A DNA stretch of 17,745 nucleotides, from positions 1-17,745 of the forward strand of contig CAKVCG010000019.1 of assembly GCA_934725525.1 (NCBI GenBank), given 5' to 3'. The DNA is from an uncultured Brachyspira sp. (GTDB taxonomy: Bacteria > Spirochaetota > Brachyspiria > Brachyspirales > Brachyspiraceae). How positions within the stretch are numbered: position 1 is the first letter of the stretch; each line of letters opens with the position of its first letter. Of the stretch, positions 1-7,931 are shown one piece after another. The translations under genes were made by a program, and so were the position numbers. The notes beneath the pieces are model-generated. The model was not told where the DNA came from, made no database searches, and was given only the letters and a program-made list of their open reading frames with translations.

Positions 1-845
1 GTATTTATTCTAGCGTCAATATCGCCAAAATCTGTCTCTATCATACAACCGCCAATATCGACATTAGGGTCTTCAAGCACGGTAACTCCTTCGATTTTAT
101 CGAGCATTTGATAGAATTCGTCTTTATGTCTCGCCGAAACTTCCAAATCATCAATATTTACTCTTATTGTGATTTTCGTTCTACCTTTGATTCTTCTTAA
201 AGCTTCTTGAATATTTCTTATAACTATTCCCTTGTCTCTTTCGGTTAGCATTTTTACGACTCGTTTTGCAATAAGAACGGCAACCTCTATAACTTGAGCT
301 TCGGCGGCGTCTATTATTTCGTTTCTTTTATTAATCGTTTCGCCCAAAATTTTTCTTAATTGTTCCGCCAATTTAGTCAAATCTTTATTGCTGTCGGAAA
401 AAGATTTTTCAAAACCTTCGTCATATCCTTTCGCATAGCCTTCTTTATAAGCGGCGTCTCTAATCGATTCGGATTCGCTTTCTATTCTGGCTTTCTCGGC
501 GTTCGCATCTTGAATTATTTTTGAAGCGTCAACTTTAGCTTGCTCTGATATTACATGCGCTTCGTTTTGTTTCGATTTAAAAATTTCAAAAGCCTGATTT
601 TTAGCGTCTTCCATTATTCTGTCCGCTTCATCGCTCGCTTTTCTCCTCATATCTCTTAAATCTTCTTCCCATTTCGCTCTTATTCCCGCGATTTCTGCTT
701 CGATTTCTTCTATTGAAGGACCTCTATATTCTTCCTGCGCTTCCTCGTAATCCAATTCTTCTTTAGTCACATTATGAGGAACGGCTATATTAACTTTTTG
801 AGTAAGTTCGACTACGCTTTTAGATTTAAAAACCTTTTCTGGCAT
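1..845 (-). CDS. fliH: Flagellar assembly protein FliH, C-terminus cut by the window edge
   Basis: FliH is the cytoplasmic regulator of the flagellar export ATPase FliI. It holds the ATPase at the export gate. The minus-strand frame starts at ATG 845-843, with GGGAG about 7 nt upstream, and stays open to the left edge for 281 codons. The N-terminal part is acidic, followed by a long Ala/Glu/Lys-rich coiled-coil stretch (roughly residues 50-140). It then has the FliH/V-ATPase E-subunit-like region with the pattern KGYDEGFEKS, and further on VAVLIAKRVVKML and a GGCMIETDFGDIDARI motif near the edge, typical of the FliH/YscL C-terminal domain. The gap to fliG is 54 nt, so the two are probably co-transcribed. 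Only the last few residues should be missing. The assignment rests on these motifs and on the fliF-fliG-fliH order. Confidence 0.93.
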   Translation of the reverse strand, partial: MPEKVFKSKSVVELTQKVNIAVPHNVTKEELDYEEAQEEYRGPSIEEIEAEIAGIRAKWEEDLRDMRRKASDEADRIMEDAKNQAFEIFKSKQNEAHVISEQAKVDASKIIQDANAEKARIESESESIRDAAYKEGYAKGYDEGFEKSFSDSNKDLTKLAEQLRKILGETINKRNEIIDAAEAQVIEVAVLIAKRVVKMLTERDKGIVIRNIQEALRRIKGRTKITIRVNIDDLEVSARHKDEFYQMLDKIEGVTVLEDPNVDIGGCMIETDFGDIDARIN

Positions 846-899
846 AAATAACTCCCAATAATTCTCTTTCTAATAATTAAATTCAAATCAACATAATAA

Positions 900-1934
900 T
901 CAAACGACCATTTCGTCTTCGCCCGCTCTCGCAACGACAATATCGCCCTGCTCTTCCAATTTACGAATAATATTAACGATTTTTTGTTGAGCTTCTTCGA
1001 CATCTTTAAGACGAACAGGACCCATATAATCCATATCCTCTTTAAGCAACGCCGCCGCTCTTTTTGACATATTTCTATAAACCTTATCTTGAGCGTCCGA
1101 ATCAACGCTTTTAAGGGCTTTTGCCAAATCGTTAGAATCGACTTCGCGCAAAACTTTTTGTATGGCTCTGTCGTCAAGCAATACGATATCTTCGAATACG
1201 AACATGCGTTTTTTGATTTCTTCGGCGAGTTCGGGGTCGTCTTCTTCCAAATTTTCGATAATACTTTTTTCTGTCGCTCTGTCTACGCTGTTAATAATTT
1301 CCACTATAGAATCGATACCGCCCGCGCTTGTAAAGTCTTCGCTTGCAAGAGTCGATAATTTTCTTTCAAGAACTCTTTCAACCTCTCTTAAAACCTCTGG
1401 AGAAGTTCTATCCATTATCGCTATACGCTTTGCCACATCGGGCTGAATTTCCGAAGGCAACGAACCTAAAATGCTTGCGGCTTTTTGAGGCTCTAAATAC
1501 GCTAAAATAAGCGCTATAGTTTGAGGATGCTCGCCTTGTATAAAGTTAAGCAAATGCGCTGGGTCCGTTCTTCTTATAAAATCGAAAGGTCTAACCTGTA
1601 ACGAAGAAGTCAATCTGTTTATAATATCTCCCGCTTTCTGACTCCCAACCGAACGCTCCAATAAATCTCTCGCGTAATCTATACCGCCTTGAGTTATAAA
1701 ATCTTGCGCTATCATCATCTCTTGGAATTCTCTAAAAACGGCGTCCTTATCTGCGGATTCTATATTTTCGAGTCGCGCTATGTCGAAAGTAATTTGCTCG
1801 ATTTCCTCTTCCCTCAAATGTTTAAATATTTCGCTCGAAGTTTCCATTCCGAGAGAGACAAGGAATATCGCGACTTTTTGCCGTCCGCTTAAAACTTTTT
1901 GTTTCTTATCGTTTTCTTTATTAGCCGTAGCCAT
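900..1934 (-). CDS. fliG: Flagellar motor switch protein FliG
   Basis: FliG is the rotor protein that binds the MS ring (FliF) through its N-terminal domain and contacts the stator with its C-terminal domain to produce torque and switch direction. The protein has 344 residues, the normal family length. Visible landmarks are the N-terminal GRQKVAIFLVSLG, the EHPQ motif at residues 135-138 in the middle domain, the MFVF hinge at 244-247, and the charged torque region DDRAIQKVLREVD at 254-266 with further charged residues after it. The ATG at 1934-1932 is preceded by AGGAGA with about 7 nt spacing. It lies 75 nt downstream of fliF on the same strand. The frame is complete, with no missing motif seen. 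Confidence 0.97.
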   Translation of the reverse strand: MATANKENDKKQKVLSGRQKVAIFLVSLGMETSSEIFKHLREEEIEQITFDIARLENIESADKDAVFREFQEMMIAQDFITQGGIDYARDLLERSVGSQKAGDIINRLTSSLQVRPFDFIRRTDPAHLLNFIQGEHPQTIALILAYLEPQKAASILGSLPSEIQPDVAKRIAIMDRTSPEVLREVERVLERKLSTLASEDFTSAGGIDSIVEIINSVDRATEKSIIENLEEDDPELAEEIKKRMFVFEDIVLLDDRAIQKVLREVDSNDLAKALKSVDSDAQDKVYRNMSKRAAALLKEDMDYMGPVRLKDVEEAQQKIVNIIRKLEEQGDIVVARAGEDEMVV

Positions 1935-2009
1935 AATATTTCTCCTATTTTATAACTCTTTTTAATTTATTTTATAACTTTTATAATTATTTTCTATATT
2001 ATTTTTCTT

Positions 2010-3710
2010 TTATTTATCGTCCGCCATCCAAGTTCTTAATAATTTAGCCACATCGTCAGGTCTTTCATGACTTACTCTTATAACTTCTTCCATAAGTTTT
2101 TTACGAGCGGCGTCTTCCAAATTAATTTCCGTCATAGGCTCTTCGTTTACATTCATCATAGCCTGTCTTCGCATTTCCATCTGTCTTCGTTCGAGTTCTT
2201 CTTCTCTGAGTCTGCGTCTTCGGGCAAGCTCTTTCTGAATAGCTCTAACTATCAATACCAATATAAACAAGGCGAGCAATGAAATCATGGCTATAACCAA
2301 AGCCTTTCTTATAAAGCTGTTTCTCATGAGTCTCGCGTCTTCGCTTTCAAATCTGTCCCAATGGTCGAATTGAATATGAGTCACGCTAACTTGGTCGCCT
2401 CTTCTCAAATCGTAACCTATTGCCGCTTGAACCAAAGAAGTTACATTTCTTATCTCTTCGGCGGATACTGGATGATATTCTCTCACATAACTCGTTCCGT
2501 TTGTTATAACTGGTTGTCCGTTTGCATCGTAAACTCTCGTCCATCTTCCGTCAAGCGCTACAGCTGCGGATATTTTTCCTATTTGATAGCTTCCTTTTTT
2601 TATCGCTTCGTATCTTTTGCTTAATTCGTAATTATCTTGACTATCCGTTTTAGTATAAGTTTGCCATCTATCCGTTTTATCTGCGTAGCCCGGAGGAACA
2701 TTCTCTTCAGCTCCAGCCGCTCCTTGAGGAATAAATTGCTGTCCTCTCCAATCTTCAGTCACCGTTCTGCTTGAAACTTGAACTTTATTCGTAATCTGGC
2801 TGTCGTCATAAGGAGTGGAAGGGTCGTCTTCTTTCAAAGTTATAGGAAGAACCAAATTATTTGTAACCGTCACTTCGTCCCATATCAATTCCAAAGCAAT
2901 AGTAGTTTCCACTCTATTCGTATAAATTCTGCCTAATGTTTGTCTTATTTTATTTTCTATTTTCTTTCTTTCTCTATCGACTATTTTCAATTCTTCTTGC
3001 GCTACTTTCAATTTCAAATTTGCGGCTTCGTCCGTAAAATCGGTTAATACCAATCCAACGCTGTCGGTAATCGTTACAAATTCTGGTTGCAATTTATCGA
3101 CTCCCATAGCTATTAATTGCTGAAGTCCTCTAACCGTTTTTGGGTCTCTTAAAACTTCTTCTTTGAAAGGCTCGGCTCTAATAACTACGGAAGCTGTAAC
3201 GGGAGCGTCAACATCCGTCAAATATTCTTTTTTAGGAAAAGCCAAATCAACCGTAGCCTCTTGAACAAAATCCAATTTCATTAATAATTGAGTTATCGCT
3301 TTAGTCAAAGACCTTCTTTTGTTTATATCCAATTCGACATCGGTAATTCCTATTCGAGGCGAATCGAATAACTCCCATCCGTCCAAAGAAGCGGGCATTT
3401 TTCCTTCTTTAACCAATTCCAATTCCGCTTTCGCTTTATCCGACTGATTATTAAGAGTTATGAATCCGTTTCTATAATTATATTTAATATTGCTTGCATC
3501 CAAAACGGATATAACATTTCTCGCATCTTCCTGACTCAAAGCGTTCGGAAATAATAAAGTTCCCGTTCTTCTCGAGCTTAAAATCACAGTCGCCACAATC
3601 GCGCCGAGAGCGACAACCAAAATGCCTATCACTATAGCTTTTTGAACTTTAGTGGTTTTGGAAAAAATATTTTTAACTTGACTTATCAATTTATTTATAA
3701 AGTCCCGCAT
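2010..3710 (-). CDS. fliF: Flagellar MS-ring protein FliF
   Basis: FliF is the inner-membrane protein that forms the MS ring at the base of the flagellum and carries FliG on its cytoplasmic tail. The 566-residue frame has a first membrane segment at about 26-45 (IVIGILVVALGAIVATVIL) and then the YscJ/FliF periplasmic domain (FPNALSQEDARNVISVLDAS). A long periplasmic part follows, with a second membrane segment near residues 468-490 (LVIAMISLLALFILVLIV). The charged cytoplasmic tail ends in an acidic/amphipathic FliG-binding stretch with RPDDVAKLLRTWM. Length and topology match the family. The start ATG 3710-3708 has only a modest AGG-type ribosome site. A strong promoter lies about 110 nt upstream, within an array of repeated motifs described separately. 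Confidence 0.97.
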   Translation of the reverse strand: MRDFINKLISQVKNIFSKTTKVQKAIVIGILVVALGAIVATVILSSRRTGTLLFPNALSQEDARNVISVLDASNIKYNYRNGFITLNNQSDKAKAELELVKEGKMPASLDGWELFDSPRIGITDVELDINKRRSLTKAITQLLMKLDFVQEATVDLAFPKKEYLTDVDAPVTASVVIRAEPFKEEVLRDPKTVRGLQQLIAMGVDKLQPEFVTITDSVGLVLTDFTDEAANLKLKVAQEELKIVDRERKKIENKIRQTLGRIYTNRVETTIALELIWDEVTVTNNLVLPITLKEDDPSTPYDDSQITNKVQVSSRTVTEDWRGQQFIPQGAAGAEENVPPGYADKTDRWQTYTKTDSQDNYELSKRYEAIKKGSYQIGKISAAVALDGRWTRVYDANGQPVITNGTSYVREYHPVSAEEIRNVTSLVQAAIGYDLRRGDQVSVTHIQFDHWDRFESEDARLMRNSFIRKALVIAMISLLALFILVLIVRAIQKELARRRRLREEELERRQMEMRRQAMMNVNEEPMTEINLEDAARKKLMEEVIRVSHERPDDVAKLLRTWMADDK

Positions 3711-3758
3711 AGGAATACCTGCCTAAATAAAAGTTATCTTTAAAATATATCGGATATA

Positions 3759-3860
3759 ATTATGTTTACTTTATAAAAAAATTATGTTTATTTATTAGTT
3801 AACATAATTATTATAGCATAATAATACATATAATCATTTTTGTCAATAAGTAAACATAAT
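3759..3860. repeat. Array of ATTATGTTTACTT-like half sites before fliF
   Basis: Read on the plus strand, four related elements occur: ATTATGTTTACTT (from 3759), AATTATGTTTATTTATTAG (from about 3779), TTAACATAATT (to about 3809) and AAGTAAACATAAT (3847-3859). The first two point one way and the last two the other. The middle pair forms an inverted repeat with exact 9-nt arms AATTATGTT/AACATAATT. They bracket the fliF promoter and its transcript start. The arrangement looks like operator sites for a dimeric DNA-binding regulator, but the regulator is unknown and AT-rich sequence gives chance matches easily. Confidence 0.5.
3818..3846 (-). promoter_or_regulatory. Promoter of the fliF-fliG-fliH operon
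   Basis: On the minus strand TTGACA (3846-3841) is followed by a 17-nt spacer and TATTAT (3823-3818), a 11/12 match to the sigma-70 consensus with ideal spacing. It lies about 105 nt before the fliF start. The -35 box directly abuts a copy of ATGTTTACTTA, and three related half sites lie between the -10 and the gene. This suggests housekeeping-sigma transcription of these flagellar genes with possible repression or activation through the repeated motif. No sigma-28 or sigma-54 pattern was seen here. Confidence 0.7.
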
Positions 3861-3909
3861 ATTTTTATAATTTATTCAGATTTTCAATATTTAGGTATTA
3901 AATATAAAT

Positions 3910-4395
3910 TTAAAGATTATCTATAAAATCCAAAACCAAATCTAAAGCGAAAATAACGCTTTCCTCCCTTATTTTATCTCTATCGCCCGAAAAAATATTT
4001 TTATAAGGTTTAGTATAATTTTCCGCGGATAAACAAATCCAAACCAAACCTACGGGCTTATCCTCGCTTCCGCCATCAGGTCCCGCTATCCCGCTAATCG
4101 CTATCGAAATATCGGCTTCCATTATTTGCCTGCTATTTTCAGCCATTTCGATTACGCATTCTTTACTTACCGCTCCATAATTCGATAAAGTTTCTTTTTT
4201 TACATTTATAATTTTATTTTTAATCTCGTTGGAATAAGTCACAAAAGAGCCTTCAAAACATCCCGAAGAACCGCTAATTGAAGTTATCGAAGCGGCAAAA
4301 AGTCCTCCCGTGCAGGATTCTGCGGAAGTGATTTTTAATTTTTTTTCAATAAGTTTATCAACCAATTCTTTTGATTTAATTTTTATTTTATTCAT
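3910..4395 (-). CDS. pncC: CinA C-terminal domain protein, probable nicotinamide-nucleotide amidase (PncC)
   Basis: This is a stand-alone CinA C-terminal domain, the family that deamidates nicotinamide mononucleotide to nicotinate mononucleotide in NAD salvage. The family motif SAESCTGG sits near residues 24-31. It is followed by GSFVTYSNEIKNKIINV, SISGIAGPDGG-like and KPVGLVWI stretches that are standard for the fold. The frame extends upstream to 4449, but I chose ATG 4395-4393. GGAA is placed about 8 nt before it, the family begins at this point, and the longer version would add an unmatched hydrophobic leader of 18 residues. The chosen product has 161 residues, the usual length. There is no N-terminal CinA molybdopterin-binding domain. 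It stands alone between fliF and the divergent permease operon. Confidence 0.88.
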   Translation of the reverse strand: MNKIKIKSKELVDKLIEKKLKITSAESCTGGLFAASITSISGSSGCFEGSFVTYSNEIKNKIINVKKETLSNYGAVSKECVIEMAENSRQIMEADISIAISGIAGPDGGSEDKPVGLVWICLSAENYTKPYKNIFSGDRDKIREESVIFALDLVLDFIDNL

Positions 4396-4489
4396 AGCAA
4401 TTCCAAATATAAAAATTATAAAATATACGAATTTAAAAAACAATATCAATACAAATCGTAAAAAATATAATTAATAGCGAATAAGAATT

Positions 4490-4522
4490 TTGACAAAAAT
4501 TTTATATTTTGTATAATATAAT
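4490..4522 (+). promoter_or_regulatory. Consensus promoter of the permease operon, leaderless-like
   Basis: TTGACA (4490-4495), a 16-nt spacer and TATAAT (4512-4517) make a perfect 12/12 sigma-70 promoter. A second overlapping TATAAT lies at 4517-4522. A transcript starting 7-8 nt after the first -10 box would begin at about 4524-4526, 1-3 nt before the family-supported ATG at 4527. The mRNA should then be leaderless or nearly so. No Shine-Dalgarno sequence fits in that space. The start also overlaps one ATTATGTTTACTTA motif (4524-4537). Confidence 0.75.
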
Positions 4523-4526
4523 TATT

Positions 4527-5567
4527 ATGTTTACTTATTTTGTAATTAAAAGAATATTAAAAGGTATTATAATGTTTATAATACTTATGTTTATGTCTTC
4601 GGCAATATTTAATACCGTAAGCGAAAAAACTTTAAAAGCGCAGATAGAAGAAAATATTAACGCGGAAGTTAGAGGCTTAAGTAATATGCGTTCGGAAGAT
4701 GTCGACAATTTTATCAAAGAAAGAAGAGCTTATTATTACGATATTTATTGGCTAAACAGAAGCAAGGGCGAAAGAATATTTTTAAGAGCGATTAATACGA
4801 TAACATTTCAATTCGGCAAATCGAGTATCATGATGGATTCAAACGGAGACAGAACCGTCATAAAAATAATCGGAGAAGCATTGCCTCGTTCGATAATATT
4901 ATTCACAACGGCGTCAATAATTCAAATAATAATAGGTTTGGCTATCGGTTTGATAAAGGCACGAAAAGCTGGAAGTCCGTTCGATAGAACGACAAGCATT
5001 TTTACTATGATAGTCTACGGCATGCCGACTTGGTGGCTTTCTATGATTCTTATAATGGCTTTCGTTTATAAACTCAATTTATTTCCGTCTGGAGGAGTTC
5101 ATTCCGTCCCTACTCCCGAAGGCATAATGTATTTTTTGGATATGTTATGGCATATGGCTTTGCCTCTTCTAACTTTGGTATTGATAGGTTTTTGGGGAAT
5201 TTCATTTGTCGTTAGAAATATAGTTTTGAATATTCTGCAGGAAGATTATATAATGGCCGCAAGAGCGAGAGGATTAACCGAAAAATCGATTCTCTTCGGA
5301 CATACTTTAAGAAGCGCCGCTCCACCGATAGTGACGATTACTTTGCTTGGACTTTTAGGCTCAATAGCTGGCTCTATAATATTTGAAGGAATTTTTTCAT
5401 GGCCAGGGCTTGGCAATTTATATTGGATTTCGGTTCAGCAAAACGATATTCCCGTATTAATGGGAAATTTGGCTATAACTACCGCGTTATATCAATTAGG
5501 ACTCGTGATACTCGATATTTCTTACGGATTTTTGGACCCGAGAATAAAAGTCGGAGGAAAATTATAA
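4527..5567 (+). CDS. ABC transporter permease, peptide/nickel (DppB/OppB) family
   Basis: This is an inner-membrane permease of an ABC importer of the dipeptide/oligopeptide type. The N-terminus MFTYFVIKRILKGIIMF matches the conserved start of DppB/OppB proteins, which is why ATG 4527 is preferred over the upstream in-frame TTG at 4509. A periplasmic stretch (residues about 30-115) leads to the transmembrane core. The ATPase-contact EAA loop is DYIMAARARGLTEKSILFGHTLR, followed by FEGIFSWPGLGNL and the C-terminal DISYGFLDPRIK, all family hallmarks. The product has 346 residues, a normal length. The stop codon directly abuts the ATG of the second permease, so the two are translated together. 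The substrate cannot be told from the permease alone. Confidence 0.92.
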   Translation: MFTYFVIKRILKGIIMFIILMFMSSAIFNTVSEKTLKAQIEENINAEVRGLSNMRSEDVDNFIKERRAYYYDIYWLNRSKGERIFLRAINTITFQFGKSSIMMDSNGDRTVIKIIGEALPRSIILFTTASIIQIIIGLAIGLIKARKAGSPFDRTTSIFTMIVYGMPTWWLSMILIMAFVYKLNLFPSGGVHSVPTPEGIMYFLDMLWHMALPLLTLVLIGFWGISFVVRNIVLNILQEDYIMAARARGLTEKSILFGHTLRSAAPPIVTITLLGLLGSIAGSIIFEGIFSWPGLGNLYWISVQQNDIPVLMGNLAITTALYQLGLVILDISYGFLDPRIKVGGKL

Positions 5568-6992
5568 ATGGAAAATAAAAAGTCAAATTCTAAAAATCCG
5601 AATTCGCAAAAACAAAATTTTATAATAGATTTTTTCAATGAATTCAAAAGAGATAAAACTGGAATGATAGGATTATCTATACTCATAATCGCTATTTTAA
5701 TATCTTTATTCGAGCCTTTAATTTTAACTTATAAAGAAGCGCCGAAACGATGGCGTGATATTAATTATTGGCAGGATAATCCCGTTTCCGCTCCTCCCGT
5801 GTGGATTAATTTTTTTCAAAAAGAAAAAGCATCGATTACTTCGCATATAGACGCCATAAGTTTTGAAACGAATTATATTGACGGAAGATTAAATTATAAA
5901 ATTTTATTTGAATACGATTATAATTTTGATAAATCGCCAGTCGATTTGATTTTTCATTTGAATATTATAGGAAATATAGGAATCGTTTGGAAAGTCGTTC
6001 GTCCCGATAACGAAAACGTAATTCTTTATGACGGTTTATATAATTCTACGGGAAATTTAAGAATATCCGCGTTTAACGATTCAAAAAACAGAATTTTAAG
6101 ATTTTATAGAGAATCCGTTCCAGTAATTTTTGCAAGGCAGTCGGAATCTTTGATTACGAATCCTATTGAAATATTATTTAATACAAAAAAAGACGATATG
6201 GCGAAAGATTTTTTAGCCTTGAAAGGAATTTATAAATTTGAAATAACGGGAGAATTTTCCGAGTCGAACGGCGAAATTGAAAATCCTTATATGGTTTTAG
6301 TCGGCTCTATGTCAGGCTTAATGGGAACGGACAACATGAAAAGAGATATTTTTTCGGGACTTATATCAGGTTTGAAATGGGCTTTATTTATTGGAATAGC
6401 GACAAGTTTTATCGCGGTAATAATAGGCGTTATGTATGGAATAATTTCCGCATATTTTGGCGGATTCGTTGACGGATTTATGCAATTTATTTATCAAATA
6501 TTTATAGGAATTCCCGTTTTGCCCGTTATGATAGTAATGAGCGCAATATTCAAACCGAGTATTTGGACAATGATTGCCATGATGATATTGTTTTCATGGA
6601 CGGGTTCGGTTATGACGGTTCGCTCTATGGCAATGCAATTAAAAGAAGAAACTTATATTGAAGTTGCAAGAACAATCGGCGCGGGACATTTCAGAATAAT
6701 ATTTAATCATTTGGCTCCTTTGCTTTTGCCTTTTTCTTTCGCATCGATGGCTTTAGCCGTTCCTTCGGCAATAGTTTACGAATCTTCTTTATCGTTGCTC
6801 GGTTTTGGAGACGCTACGATAGTCACTTGGGGACAGATTTTGCATGACGCTATGAAAGGTTCGGCGGTTATTTCTGGACTTTGGTGGTGGATAATACCGC
6901 CGGGAATTTTAATAGCGATTTTAGGAATGTCTTTCGCGTTTTTGGGATTCGCTTTGGATAAAATACTTCATCCAAAATTAAGAAATAGATAA
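5568..6992 (+). CDS. ABC transporter permease, DppC/OppC family, with a large periplasmic insertion
   Basis: This is the second permease of the same importer. TM1 lies at about residues 31-53 (GMIGLSILIIAILISLFEPLIL). The conserved GTDNMKRDIFSGLISG segment that normally follows about 30-40 residues later begins only at residue 253. About 190 residues (roughly 56-245), soluble and beta-strand-like, are therefore inserted on the outside. The core is standard after that: EAA loop EETYIEVARTIGAGHFRIIF, then SSLSLLGFGDATIVTWGQIL. It has 474 residues against about 300 for most DppC proteins. The ATG follows the upstream stop with no gap, and its ribosome site GGAGGA lies inside the end of the first permease. 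No ATPase or substrate-binding protein gene follows, so those subunits must be encoded elsewhere. Confidence 0.92.
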   Translation: MENKKSNSKNPNSQKQNFIIDFFNEFKRDKTGMIGLSILIIAILISLFEPLILTYKEAPKRWRDINYWQDNPVSAPPVWINFFQKEKASITSHIDAISFETNYIDGRLNYKILFEYDYNFDKSPVDLIFHLNIIGNIGIVWKVVRPDNENVILYDGLYNSTGNLRISAFNDSKNRILRFYRESVPVIFARQSESLITNPIEILFNTKKDDMAKDFLALKGIYKFEITGEFSESNGEIENPYMVLVGSMSGLMGTDNMKRDIFSGLISGLKWALFIGIATSFIAVIIGVMYGIISAYFGGFVDGFMQFIYQIFIGIPVLPVMIVMSAIFKPSIWTMIAMMILFSWTGSVMTVRSMAMQLKEETYIEVARTIGAGHFRIIFNHLAPLLLPFSFASMALAVPSAIVYESSLSLLGFGDATIVTWGQILHDAMKGSAVISGLWWWIIPPGILIAILGMSFAFLGFALDKILHPKLRNR

Positions 6993-7003
6993 ATATAACT
7001 TAT

Positions 7004-7068
7004 AATATTATTTATACTACAATATTTTACTACTATATATTATTGCGTAGATTCGTATAAATAATATT
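7004..7068. repeat. 14-bp perfect inverted repeat after the permease operon
   Basis: The arms AATATTATTTATAC (7004-7017) and GTATAAATAATATT (7055-7068) are exact reverse complements separated by 37 nt. The inner sequence can pair partly again (CTAC...GTAG). TTTATT follows the second arm. It starts 12 nt after the second permease stop, so it may act as a weak terminator or mRNA 3' end. The stem is nearly all A/T, which lowers confidence. Confidence 0.4.
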
Positions 7069-7083
7069 TTATTAAATATAGTA

Positions 7084-7111
7084 TTGAATAAATATATAAA
7101 TATGTTATACT
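7084..7111 (+). promoter_or_regulatory. Candidate promoter of the PilZ gene
   Basis: TTGAAT (7084-7089), 16 nt, then TATACT (7106-7111) gives a good sigma-70 match 60 nt before the ATG at 7171. The DNA is extremely AT-rich here, so chance similarity is possible. Confidence 0.45.
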
Positions 7112-7170
7112 ATATTTTATATATAATATGCATTTTTTATTTTATATATTTTATTTTTAAGGAGTAAAAA

Positions 7171-7914
7171 ATGGAAAATATAAAGGGAGTATTCATAGAA
7201 AGCGACCCTTCGATATTAGAAAAATACAAAAATTCGTTTGAGGAATCTTTCAATATAACCATATTTAACGATACTAATTCATCTTTGGCGTATATTATAG
7301 AAAATAATATAAATATTTATTTCTATATAGTAAGAGTAACAAAAAGTAACGAAGATAGTTTGAAATTTTTTGCAGATAAGATAAAAAATATAAATCCACA
7401 AATAAAATTAGTTATAATAGAATCGGATAATAGTATCGCTAATGAAAAAAAATATGATAACGCTTTAATATTTCCAAAACAAATTGATATCGGACATATC
7501 GTATCAAGCATTATGCAATATATAAAAAATATAGAAGATAATCAAAAAAGACAATACTCGAGAGTAAATTGGCCATTACATGTTATAGTAAGTTATAAAG
7601 ATAAAAGTAAAGATTCTATAGACAGAAATATTTTATCTATTAGCGGAAACGGAGCTTATATATGTTCCGACATAAATATTCCAAATAAGGGAGATATGCT
7701 CGGTTTAACAATATCTTTTAAGGATTTCAAATTATTTACGGAAGCAAAGGTTGTATGGATAAACGATGACAATAAAAAACCAGACTTACCAAAAGGATTT
7801 GCCGTTCAGTTTATAGATATAGGTCTTGCTTCTCAAAAAATAATAGACCAAATTATAAGAGATAAATTATTACAAGAGATATTAATAGAGTATAAAGAAG
7901 AAAACTTTTCTTAA
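7171..7914 (+). CDS. Pseudo-receiver plus PilZ domain protein, putative c-di-GMP effector
   Basis: The protein has 247 residues in two parts. Residues 1-125 have the outline of a response-regulator receiver (start GVFIESDPSILEKY), but the usual acidic pair is weak and the phosphoacceptor aspartate is absent: the strand reads NIYFYIVRV. The conserved KP turn is replaced by FPK. It is probably not phosphorylated. Residues about 127-240 form a PilZ domain. RQYSR supplies the RxxxR c-di-GMP motif, and SISGNG stands at the (D/N)xSxxG site with serine in the first position. PilZ proteins bind c-di-GMP and often act on motility, which fits the nearby flagellar and cheW genes. AGGAG lies 7 nt before the ATG. 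The next gene starts 17 nt later and may be co-transcribed. Confidence 0.8.
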   Translation: MENIKGVFIESDPSILEKYKNSFEESFNITIFNDTNSSLAYIIENNINIYFYIVRVTKSNEDSLKFFADKIKNINPQIKLVIIESDNSIANEKKYDNALIFPKQIDIGHIVSSIMQYIKNIEDNQKRQYSRVNWPLHVIVSYKDKSKDSIDRNILSISGNGAYICSDINIPNKGDMLGLTISFKDFKLFTEAKVVWINDDNKKPDLPKGFAVQFIDIGLASQKIIDQIIRDKLLQEILIEYKEENFS

Positions 7915-7931
7915 ATTAAAGATTATAACGA

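Noticed and set aside
812..1892. Several open frames overlapping fliH and fliG in other frames or on the other strand
   Set aside because: They have no ribosome sites, resemble no family and are explained by codon bias of the real flagellar genes.
4396..4449. Longer N-terminus for the PncC-like protein
   Set aside because: There is no ribosome site at the upstream start, and the extra hydrophobic stretch is not part of the family. GGAATT sits before ATG 4395.
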